Made by a program: the position numbers and the translations under genes
Shown here: positions 43,434-54,200 of the stretch, in pieces
Layout of the letters: the number at the start of each line of letters is the position of its first letter
How positions within the stretch are numbered: position 1 is the first letter of the stretch
The notes under the pieces: model-generated
The model's input: only the letters and a program-made list of their open reading frames with translations
The model's database searches: none
What the model was told of the DNA's origin: nothing
Assembly: GCF_963678635.1 (NCBI RefSeq)
Contig: NC_087064.1
Coordinates: 40,088,530-40,152,529 of the forward strand
Direction: 5' to 3'
Source: Symsagittifera roscoffensis
Taxonomy: Eukaryota > Xenacoelomorpha > Acoela > Convolutidae
Length of the DNA: 64,000 nt

Positions 43434-44109
43434 TACTGCGCTAAGAACAAAGAGAATTATACTCCACAAGTAAACTTGTTCCTCAGGTATGTGGATGACA
43501 TTGTTAGAACAGTCAGAGGTGAGCCGAGTTGTGTACTTGATGCTGCCATCTTTCTTCGTCCAAATTTGCCGCTCCCTCTAGAGGAAACTAATTCAGAGAC
43601 GAAGTTGCGGTTCCTGAAATTGAACATAAATGAATCGAAGGATAGGGGGATTACCTGCAATTGGTATCAAAAACCAACAGATACTGGTAGTATACTGAGT
43701 TATAGAAGCGCCTCAGTATAAGCGTAGTGTTATACAAGGCACGGTACATAGTGTTTTTAGGAGTACATCTAACTGGGAGCAACTTGATAAAGCTATGGAA
43801 ACTATTAGGGCGCAATGCCTGAAAAATCAATACCCTCAAAAATGGTCCAAAAAGATGGCGTCAGACGCCCTGTGCAAAATCATAGAGGGTTAGGGCAAGC
43901 CCTTGGATAGTGAGATGAGTTCATCAACTCAATCATCAAAGGAGGTGAAGCTCTGAATGCTGACGGTGCAAAAAAAGAGGTTACAAAAGCCAATATTTTA
44001 GTACGTGACGAATTTTAACCAAATTTCAAGTAGTTTTCACCACAAGAAAACTTGGATCATGATTACCATCACTGAAGTCCGCATTTTCTAATGACGTAAA
44101 ATCAAGAGT

Positions 44110-44270
44110 GGTTTGTAAACTGTCACGTGGTGGTCAATCTCTTCAACATTTCACCACTAGAATTGAGGAACTTAAGAAACCAGTTTCACCGGTAGGCACT
44201 CACCTTCAGCAATGCAATCCAGAGGAAAATGGCGCTCAGTTTGGAAATTATAGATAGGTCAAACAACCAA
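44110..44270 (+). pseudogene. GIY-YIG endonuclease remnant of the Penelope-like element
   Basis: In one plus-strand frame: S-L-Q-H-F-T-T-R-I-E-E-L-K-K, then S-P-V-G-T-H-L-Q-Q-C-N-P. This matches the second half of Penelope-type GIY-YIG domains (an Arg-containing helix, then a G-x-H-L...C-N motif). The G-I-Y/Y-I-G strands themselves cannot be read. The fragment recurs at about 50,355, 50,935, 52,345, 54,285 and 55,800. Confidence 0.5.
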
Positions 44271-44340
44271 ACAAAACTGTCAACACTAGAGGCAATACAT
44301 ATCAGGAAAGAGAAACCGGGGTTGAACACGAGCGATGAGT

Positions 44341-45611
44341 TTAGGAGCAGGAAGTAAACACTGAAAATTTATTCCCAAATTATTTTTGGTTTTTTGGTTC
44401 AAAACGTACTTGTCTAAATTGAAATTATGACATAGAAATTTCCAGATAAAACAATTGAAAATTTCTTCAGGTCTTTCAGAGGTTAAAAGAAGTTTAATTT
44501 AAATTGTAGTTTTAGAAGTCAACTGTGATTGGCGAATTCCTTAACATGATGGCTTAGAACCAAAGTTTAAGTGAACTATTGTAAATAACATTTGTAAATT
44601 GATGTTTTATCGTCACTTAAGTTAGTTTATTGTAAAAATACTGATGATTCACATTGTTGCGACAATATTTGAAAGTTTTTTTATCAAATATCTCGACAAT
44701 AATGTTAGATCTCAAAATAATTCGATAATTGGCCCTTGCTAAGGACAGGTCATGTTTGAAAGGTTCTCTTTCGTTTTTGATGTACTGAAGCAAATAACTT
44801 AATGACTTATGTTTCGAAGTGTTTTTGACACTGATTATACCTTTGCAGAGTCTAAATTTTTCAGACTACTTGAATTTTGATCCAGAAAAACACTCAATTT
44901 AATACCAAATTCATCTGTTTTTCTAAGGATAATAATGAAGCATTGTACATATGTCGAGCAAATAGTGATGAATAACTGTGAATAATAGTGAAGATTATCT
45001 GGGAAAATTTTTCAAGAGAGAATTATCTTTGACCCGTTAATTATTGTGCTCCACGGGATATCAGCGGAATTTTGACAGCTCCTCACGTTTGATTACTTTT
45101 ATATCCCACTTAATCTTTTATTCTCCAGGTTATCTGGAGATCGGATGACAGCTCCATTAAATTTATCAAATTTATTACTTATTTTTTACCTTTTTTCACA
45201 TAATTATCCTACGATCATGTGACAGATGCATATTAGCAATTCCCCACAGAGTTATTGAAGCGTGAATTTTTTTCCTGACAGAATAAATCTTTAATTTTTT
45301 ATAAAAAATTGAAATACATCCAATCAAAATTGCATGAAATTTTCAATGAAACTAAGATAAAAATATGCAAAAATGTTCAAGTTTCGACCATCAGATGTTT
45401 TTATCTAGTTCAAATTTTTACTCCAACTTGTTTATTCATCCTGTAACATTTCGTGCTACTATTAATTTCAGTTCTCTTTTATCACTTTGGCTTAATCTTG
45501 AAAAATTCTTTGAAAATTTTGAAATTTTTCGAAAAAAATATCATTCGAATTTGTCAATTGCTCTGCCACGGTAAAAGTTTTCCCTGAGAAATATATAGTA
45601 TCATAATTTTT
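44341..45611 (+). repeat. Penelope-like element 3' tail
   Basis: AT-rich non-coding sequence with many short stops. It includes the marker strings GACAGGTCATGTTTGAAAGG and TATCCCACTTAATCTTTTAT. The same order of markers recurs four more times between 50,940 and 57,060, so this is the repeat's reference copy. Confidence 0.75.
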
Positions 45612-48235
45612 TCTGTCTGATATTTTGGTATGATAATTTTCCTATCTTTCTCAGAGTAAACTTTTTTGAAGATTATACAATTTATTAGAAATAATTACAA
45701 TTTTCGTAAATTTATCTTTTCTATCGTTAATTCTTTCAATTGGGGGACTACAAAACTAATTTTCTATCATTATTTTCCGTGTTTCTCGCCAAAAGGTTAG
45801 TTGCTACGATGCTTTCTGTAAAAAAAGGAAACTAAATCGTTAAATTACATACATAATCAAACAATTCACTACCTCGTAAAGTAAATTCACTGCAAAAAAT
45901 TACACTTGCAAATGAATCATGTTTTTTTACTTAAAATTATTGATAAAATTCAAAACATACATATCATGAACATTATTCATGTTCTTCTAGAAGATTTTAA
46001 AAAGAGGAAATGCTGAATAAATTGCGTAAAAACTACACAAATTATCAGTTTTTTGTAGCTTTCGCGGAACCATTTGTCGATACTTTTGGTTAAACAGGGG
46101 TAAATTGATCTTCTTCTACCCAAAGAATCAGCAAAGTAGTAACTTTTATCCAGTCGATCCAGTGTTCTCCTCTGTCATTGCTTGGGGCTGAATAAATTTT
46201 TGCAAAAAAATATTTTGTTAGTTGAGGTACTGTATCAGAAGGGTATGACCCCATGTACTTGAAATTATCCATCTCTGCAATTGAAAGCCGACACATCTAA
46301 AAACAATGGCAATGGCTAAGGCAAATTTTAAAAAGAAAATCAACTTGGAAAAATGTGTTAGACTATTTAAAAATCTATAAAAAAGTTCAAGTATATGTAC
46401 ATCGACTAAAGTTTCTGAGAAAATGTCTGAAAAACGATCTAATGCCGGATTTTTTGAAATTTAGGGTCCTCGAGAAAGCAGTATTTTTTCTGTCTGATAT
46501 TTTTGCATGATAATTTTCCTATCTTTCTCAGAGTAAACTTTTTTGAAGATTATACAATTTATTAGAAATAATTACAATTTTCGTAAATATATCTTTTCTA
46601 TTGTTAATTCTTTCAATTGGGGGACTACAAAACTCATTTTCTATCATTATTTTCCGTGTTTCTCGCCAAAAGGTTAGTTGCTACGATGCTTTCTGTAAAA
46701 AAAGGAAACTAAACAGTTAAATTACATACATAATCAAACAATTCACTACCTCGTAAAGTAAATTCACTGCAAAAAATTACACTTGCAAATGAATCATGTT
46801 TTTTTTACTTAAAGTTATTGATAAAATTCAAAACATACATATCATGAACATTATTCATGTTCTTCTAGAAGATTTTAAAAAGAGGAAATGCTGAATAAAT
46901 TGCGTAAAAACTACACAAATTATCAGTTTTTTGTAGCTTTCGCGGAACCATTTGTCGATACGTTTGGTTAAACAGGGGTAAATTGATCTTCTACCCAAAG
47001 AATCGGCAAAGTAGTAACTTTTATCCAGTCGATCCAGTGTTCTCCTCTGTCATTGCTTGGGGCTGAATAAATTTTTGCAAAAAAAATATTTTGTTAGTTG
47101 AGGTACTGTATCAGAAGGGTATGACCCCATGTACTTAAAATTATCCATCTCTGCAATTGAAAGCCGACACATCTAAAAACAATGGCAATGGCTAAGGCAA
47201 AATTTAAAAAGAACATCAACTTGGAAAATTGTGTTAGACTATTTAAAAATCATTAAAAAAATTCAAGTATATGTACATCGACTAAAGTTTCTGAGAAAAT
47301 GTCTGAAAAACGATCTAATGCCGGATTTTTTGAAATTTAGGGTCCTCGAGAAAGCAGTATTTTTTCTGTCTGATATTTTTGCATGATAATTTTCCTATCT
47401 TTCTCAGAGTAAACTTTTTTGAAGATTATACAATTTATTAGAAATATTTACAATTTTCGTAAATATATCTTTTCTATTGTTAATTCTTTCAATTGGGGGA
47501 CTACAAAACTCATTTTCTATCATTATTTTCCGTGTTTCTCGCCAAAAGGTTAGTTGCTACGATGCTTTCTGTAAAAAAAGGAAACTAAACAGTTAAATTA
47601 CATACATAATCAAACAATTCACTACCTCGTAAGGTAAATTCACTGCAAAAAATTACACTTGCAAATGAATCATGTTTTTTTTACTTAAAGTTATTGATAA
47701 AATTCAAAACATACATATCATGAACATTATTCATGTTCTTCTAGAAGATTTTAAAAAGAGGAAATGCTGAATAAATTGCGTAAAAACTACACAAATTATC
47801 AGTTTTTTGTAGCTTTCGCGGAACCATTTGTCGATACGTTTGGTTAAACAGGGGTAAATTGATCTTCTACCCAAAGAATCGGCAAAGTAGTAACTTTTAT
47901 CCAGTCGATCCAGTGTTCTCCTCTGTCATTGCTTGGGGCTGAATAAATTTTTGCAAAAAAAATATTTTGTTAGTTGAGGTACTGTATCAGAAGGGTATGA
48001 CCCCATGTACTTAAAATTATCCATCTCTGCAATTGAAAGCCGACACATCTAAAAACAATGGCAATGGCTAAGGCAAAATTTAAAAAGAAAATCAACTTGG
48101 AAAATTGTGTTAGACTATTTAAAAATCATTAAAAAAATTCAAGTATATGTACATCGACTAAAGTTTCTGAGAAAATGTCTGAAAAACGATCTAATGCCGG
48201 ATTTTGTGAAATTTAGGGTCCTCGAGAAAGTAGTT
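45612..48235. repeat. Tandem array, three units of about 0.87 kb
   Basis: Units start at 45,612, 46,499 and 47,365 (periods 887 and 866 bp). Units 2 and 3 are nearly identical. Each contains a minus-strand fragment of a Polinton-type protease gene and ends with the 5' coding part of the Penelope-like element (R-K-C-L-K-N-D-L region). The third runs directly into Penelope copy 2. The array therefore fuses a piece of a Polinton with a Penelope 5' end and multiplies it. Confidence 0.85.
46090..46296 (-). pseudogene. Adenain-like protease fragment (Polinton), unit 1 of the array
   Basis: Sixty-eight codons with G-S-Y-P-S-D-T-V-P and, 25 residues later, G-E-H-W. This is the pattern around the catalytic His of the adenovirus-type cysteine protease found in Polintons. 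Sequence matching the later Asp (D-S-L-G) and Cys parts lies beyond in other frames. Further copies start at 47,172 and 48,048. They match the region 57,600-58,030, where the gene follows a capsid-like gene. Confidence 0.45.
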
Positions 48236-50600
48236 TGTTTCGGATCAAGCTGGGCATAATTTTCAACTAAAACTGCTAAGGACTGAAAGTTCTAGGGCAA
48301 ATTAGGAGAGGAAAAGATATGAGGAGATGTTAGTGAAAGCCCGATTGCTGGTGCAAACAGAAATCAACTAACAGTGGTGGGCATCCATTTTCCGCTTTGT
48401 GAAGCGTCAAGTTGAGGCAAGCTTAAAGACAACATCAGAAAACAAAAGTAAAAAGTTAGAAAAATTGTCCGAGAGACAAAATTAACCTCTTGGAGAAGAG
48501 ATGAGCGATCAATTAAGGTGCTTGATAACATTGAATTGCCTGGATGGGTCTTTAAAATGCTTGCTTTTAATGAACCCGGAGCATCCCGTAAGAGACAAAT
48601 ATAACAAAACGCGTTTTTTGACTGAATTCGATATTTTCCTCTCACAATTGAAATAACAAAAAAAATCAGTTTATATTTTATGTGAAATAGAAGCCGCGGC
48701 AAAGACATTGGGAAGAAAAAATACGGCAAACTCCAAGAGCAAAAGCCGTTGAAAAAACCAGGAAATATCTCAAAGTTAATGGGTTGCTCGCTGTGCCTTT
48801 TGTAGAGGGGTTTGGTTCTAGCATAATGATAGAAACGCTTGAATCAAAGCTGGAATCCTTTTGCTATCTGCTCTTTTTAAAAAAAGAGTCCACCACTGAA
48901 GAGGTTATACTGAAAATTGAGAAGGAACTTAACAAAGTAATTCTTACCATGAACAAAAGAGACAAAATAAGTGATCAATTCTATTCTAAGATGAGGTCAA
49001 CAGGGTGGCGTTCTGCCCGTTTGTACGGTTTAGACAAGGTACAGTAGGCTGAGACATCCCCTACGACCAGTACTATCACTTCCGGGCAGCTTGTATGAGA
49101 ACCTTATGAAAACAGTTTTTTTTTCACAAATTCGATGGAGCCAATATAAAAACTAATGCAAAAGATGCCAATGCAACAATTGAAAACGATGCTCTAGATC
49201 AGGTTGAAACCATAAAATCTCTTCTAGGAAAAGTTTGTACACTAATGTTCCCCTGAAGGAAGCAATTGAAATTGACTTATTTAAGCTGTACAGCCAGGAG
49301 TGTCCTCCTGAAATTCAAAGAGCAACCATGAAAAGGCTTTTAAACATGGCGGTCAGCAAAGTGTAATGATTCATGGTATGTGCATTTTGATGGTCTCGCA
49401 ACGGGCGCTTCCATCGCTGTAATTCTGGCGAACTTATGTCTGAGAGAGTACGAGTTTGCTCTAACACAAAAAATACCGGTAAGAACTGAGATACAGCCAT
49501 AAATGACAAAACCGATTTCTGCCCATGTTGCCGCAGGAAACTAACATATAGATCAAAAGGGGTTGATTGCGAGAGTTGTCGAAACTGGTATCGTCTAAAT
49601 GCGGAAAAATATCCGATGATGTGTACGCATCAATAACCGAGATAGTCCGGTATTGTGAGAGCTGCTACCGCGCTGAGAACAAAGAGAATGATAATCCCCA
49701 AGTGAAATTGTTCCTCAGGTAGGTGGATGACATTGTTAGAACAGTCAGAGGTGAGCCGAGTTGTGTACTCGATGCCGCCATCTTTCTTCGTCCAAATTTG
49801 CAGCTCCCTCTAGAGGAAACTAATTCAGAGACGAAGTTGCGGTTCCTGAAATTGAACATAAATGAATCGAAGGATAGGGGGATTACCTGCAATTGGTATC
49901 AAAAACCAACAGATACTGGGATTATACTGAGTTATAGAAGCGGCGCCTCAATTCAGTATAAGCGTAGTGTTATACAAGGCACTGTACATAGTGTTTTTAG
50001 GATGCATCTAACTGGAAGCAAATTGATAAAGCTAAGGAAACTATTAGGGCGCAATGCCTGGAAATTCAGTACCCTCAAAAATTGTCCAAAAAGAATGCGG
50101 CAAACGCCATATGCAAAATCATAGAGGGTTAGGGCAAGTCCTTTGATAGTGAGATGAGTTCATCAACTCAATCACCAAAGGAGGTGAAGCCCTCAATGCT
50201 GACGGTCGAAAGTAGAGGTTACAAAAGCCAATATTTTAGCAGGTGGCGAAACTTAACCAAAGTTCAAGTAGTTTTCACCACAAGAAAACTAGGATTATGA
50301 TTACCATCACTGAAGTCAGCATTTTCTAATGACCTAAAATCAAGAGTGGTTTGTAAACTGTCACGTAGTGGTCAATCTCTTCAACATTTCACCACTAGAA
50401 TTGACGAACTTAAGAAACCAGTTTCACCGGTAGGCACTCACCTTCAGCAACGCAATCCAGAGGAAAATAGCGCTCAGTTTGGAAATTATAGATAGGTCAA
50501 ACCATCAAACAAAACTGTCAACACCAGAGGCAATACATTTCAGGAAAGAGAAACCGGGGTTGAACACGAGCGATGAGTTTAGGAGCAGGAAGTAAACACT
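48120..50600 (+). pseudogene. Penelope-like element, copy 2 (degenerate)
   Basis: Same order as copy 1 and roughly 93-95% similar: N-terminal segment (48,784-49,047 is the longest open piece), S-L-Y-T-N-V-P region (near 49,230), the PHD-type finger (49,520-49,665), then a stop exactly at the catalytic motif, where Tyr of Y-V-D-D is TAG (49,720-49,722), and the RT end with W-Y-Q-K-P-T-D-T-G (49,723-50,124). The GIY-YIG remnant follows near 50,360. It ends at the palindrome. Confidence 0.75.
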
Positions 50601-50615
50601 GAAAATTTAGACCCA

Positions 50616-51253
50616 AATTTAGATTAAAATTCTTTTAACCTCTGAAAGACTTGAAGAACTGTTCAATTGTTTTATCTGGAAATTTCTATGTCATAATTTC
50701 AATTTAGACAATTACGTTTTGAACCAAAAAACCAAAAATAATTTGGGTCTAAATTTTCAGTGTTTACTTCCTGCTCCTAAACTCATCGCTCCTGTTCAAC
50801 CCCGGTTTCTCTTTCCTGATATGTTTTGCCTCTAGTGTTGACAGTTTTGTTTGGTTGTTTGACCTATCGATATTTTCCAAACTGAGCGCTATTTTCCTCT
50901 GGATTGCCTTGCTGAAGGTGAGTGCCTACCAATTTCACCGGTAGGCACTCACCTTCAGCAATGCAATCCAGAGGAAAATAGTGCTCAGTTTGGAAATTAT
51001 AGATAGGTCAAACAACCAAACAAAACTGTCAACACTAGAGGCAATACATATCAGGAAAGAGAAACCGGGGTTGAACACGAGCGATGAGTTTAGGAGCAGG
51101 AAGTAAACACTGAAAATTAAGTCCCAAATTATTTTTGGTTTTTTGGTTCAAAACGTACTTGTCTAAATTGAAATTATGACACAGAAATTTCCAGACAAAA
51201 CAATTGAAATTGCTTCAAGTCTTTCAGAGGTTAAAAGAATTTTAATCTAAATT
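50616..51253. repeat. Large near-perfect palindrome
   Basis: The left arm (50,616-50,930) is the reverse complement of the right arm (50,940-51,253), with a 9-base spacer (50,931-50,939) and few mismatches. The innermost 17 bases, GAAGGTGAGTGCCTACC, pair perfectly. Both arms are Penelope 3'-end sequence, so two copies lie head to head. Single strands could fold into a hairpin of over 300 bp. Confidence 0.9.
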
Positions 51254-54200
51254 GTAATTTTAGAAGTCAACTGTGATTGGCTAATTCCTTAACCTGATGG
51301 CTTAGAACCAAAGTTTAAGTGAACTATTGTAAATAACATTTGTAAATTGATGTTTTATTGTCACTTAAGTTAGTTTATTGTAAAAATACTGATGATTCAC
51401 ATTGTTGCGACAATATTTGAAATTGATTTAATCAAATATCTCGACAATAATGTTAGATTTCAAAATAATTTGATAATTGGCCCTTGCTAAGGACAGGTCA
51501 TGTTTGAAAGGTTCTCTTTCGTTTTTGATGTACTGAAGCAAATAACTTAATGACTTTTGTTTCGAAGTGTTTTTGACACTGATTATACCTTTGCAGAATC
51601 TAAATTTTTCAGACTACTTGAATTTCGATCCAAAAAAAACACTCATTTTCAGACCCAATTTATCTGTTTTTCTAAGGATAATAAGAAAGCATTGTACATA
51701 TGTCGGTTAAATAGTGATGAATAACTGTGAATAATAGTGAAGGTTATCTGGGAAAAATTTTCAAGAGGGAATTATCTTTGAACCGTTAATTATTCCGCTC
51801 CACGGGGTATCAGCGGAAATGTGACAGCTCCTCACGGTTGATTACTTTTATATCCCACTTGATCTTTTATTCCCCAGGTTATCTGGAGAACGGATGACAG
51901 CTCCCTTATACTTATCAATTTTATTACTTATTTTATATTTTTTCACATAATTATCCCACGATCATGTGACAGATGCATATTAGCAATTTCTCACAGGGTT
52001 ATTGAAGCGTGAATTTTTTTCCTAAATGAATAAAATTTGAAATTTTTATGAAAACTTGAAATACATCCAATCAAAATAGCATGAACATAACACCAAAATA
52101 GCATGAACAGAAAAGCATGGCGTCAGATGCCCTGTGCAAAATCATAGAGGGTTAGGGCAAGCCCTTGGATAGTGATATGAGTTCATATGACGGTGCAAAA
52201 AAGAGGTTACAAAAGCCAATATTTTAGTAGGTGACGAATTTTAACCAAATTTCAAGTAGTTTTCACCACAAGAAAACTTGGATCATGATTACCATCACTG
52301 AAGTCAGCATTTTCTAATGAAGTAAAATCAAGAGTGGTTTGTAAACTGTCACGTAGTGGTCAATCTCTTCAACATTTCACCACTAGAATTGAGGAACTTA
52401 AGAAACCAGTTTCACCGGTAGGCACTCACCTTCAGCAATGCAATTCAGAGGAAAATAGCGCTCAGTTTGGAAATTATAGATAGGTCAAACAACCAAACAA
52501 AACTGTCAACACTAGAGGCAAAACATATCAGGAAAGAGAAACCGGGGTTGAACACGAGCGATGAGTTTAGGAGCAGGAAGTAAACACTGAAAACTTATTC
52601 CCAAATTATTTTTGGTTTTTTGGTTCAAAACGTACTTGTCTAAATTGAAATTATGACATAGAAATTTCCAGATAAAACAATTGAAAATTTCTTCAAGTCT
52701 TTCAGAGGTTAAAAGAAGTTTAATTTAAATTGTAATTTTAGAAGTCAACTGTGATTGGCTAATTCCTTAACCTGATGGCTTAGAACCAAAGTTTAAGTGA
52801 ACTATTGTAAATAACATTTGTAAATTGATGTTTTATTGTCACTTAAGTTAGTTTATTGTAAAAATACTGATGATTCACATTGTTGCGACAATATTTGAAA
52901 TTTTTTTAATCAAATATCTCGACAATAATGTTAGATTTCAAAATAATTTGATAATTGGCCCTTGCTAAGGACAGGTCATGTTTGAAAGGTTCTCTTTCGT
53001 TTTTGATGTACTGAAGCAAATAACTTAATGACTTTTGTTTCGAAGTGTTTGGTTCAAAACGTACTTGTCTAAATTGAAATTATGACACAGAAATTTCCAG
53101 ACAAAACAATTGAAATTGCTTCAAGTCTTTCAGAGGTTAAAAGAATTTTAATCTAAATTGTAATTTTAGAAGTCAACTGTGATTGGCTAATTCGTTAACC
53201 TGATGGCTTAGAACCAAAGTTTAAGTGAACTATTGTAAATAACATTTGTAAATTGATGTTTTATTGTCACTTAAGTTAGTTTATTGTAAAAATACTGATG
53301 ATTCACATTGTTGCGACAATATTTGAAATTTTTTTAATCAAATATCTCGACAATAATGTTAGATTTCAAAATAATTTGATAATTGGCCCTTGCTAAGGAC
53401 AGGTCATGTTTGAAAGGTTCTCTTTCGTTTTTGATGTACTGAAGCAAATAACTTAATGACTTTTGTTTCGAAGTGTTTTTGACACTGATTATACCTTTGC
53501 AGAGTCTAAATTATTCAGACTACTTGAATTTCGATCCAAAAAAAACACTCAATTTCAGACCCAATTCATCTGTTTTTCTAAGGATAATAAGGAAGCATTG
53601 TACATATGTCGGTTAAATAGTGATGAATAACTGTGAATAATAGTGAAGGTTATCTGGGAAAAATTTTCAAGAGGGAATTATCTTTGACATGTTAATTATT
53701 CCGCTCCACGGAGTATCAGCGGAAATGTGACAGCTCCTCACGGTTGATTACTTTTATATCCCACTTAATCTTATATTCCCCAGGTTATCTGGAGAACGGA
53801 TGACAGCTCCATTATACTTATCAATTTTATTACTTATTTTATGTTTTTTCACATAATTATCCCACGATCATGTGACAGATGCATATTAGCAATTTCTCAC
53901 AGGGTTATTGAAGCGTGAATTTTTTTCCTAACAGAATAAAATTTAAAATTTTTATGAAAATTTGAAATACATCCAATCAAAATAGCATGAACATAGCATC
54001 AAAATAGCATGAACAAAATAGCATGGCGTCAGACGCCCTGTGCAAAATCATCGAGGGTTAGGGCAAGCCCTTGGATAGTGAGATGAGTTCATCAACTCAA
54101 TCATCAAAGGAGGTGAAGCTCTGAATGCTGACGGTGCAAAAAAGAGGTTACAAAAGCCACTATTTTAGTAGGTGACGAATTTTAACCAAATTTCAGGTAG

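Larger units (their letters stand above)
41930..44340 (+). pseudogene. Penelope-like element, copy 1 (degenerate)
   Basis: Fragments of one large protein can be followed in order on the plus strand. The N-terminal region includes K-C-L-K-N-D-L and R-I-P-E-N-G-V-F (about 41,990-42,065). Then come K-Y-L-K-D-N-G-L-L-A-V-P-F (near 42,590), the RT part with S-L-Y-T-N-V-P (near 43,060), a zinc finger (43,288-43,433), the RT catalytic motif Y-V-D-D (43,488-43,499) and W-Y-Q-K-P-T-D-T-G (near 43,665). A GIY-YIG endonuclease remnant ends it. This order is that of Penelope-like retroelements, which prime on DNA ends and use a GIY-YIG nuclease. Stops and frameshifts are frequent, so it is dead. Confidence 0.75.
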
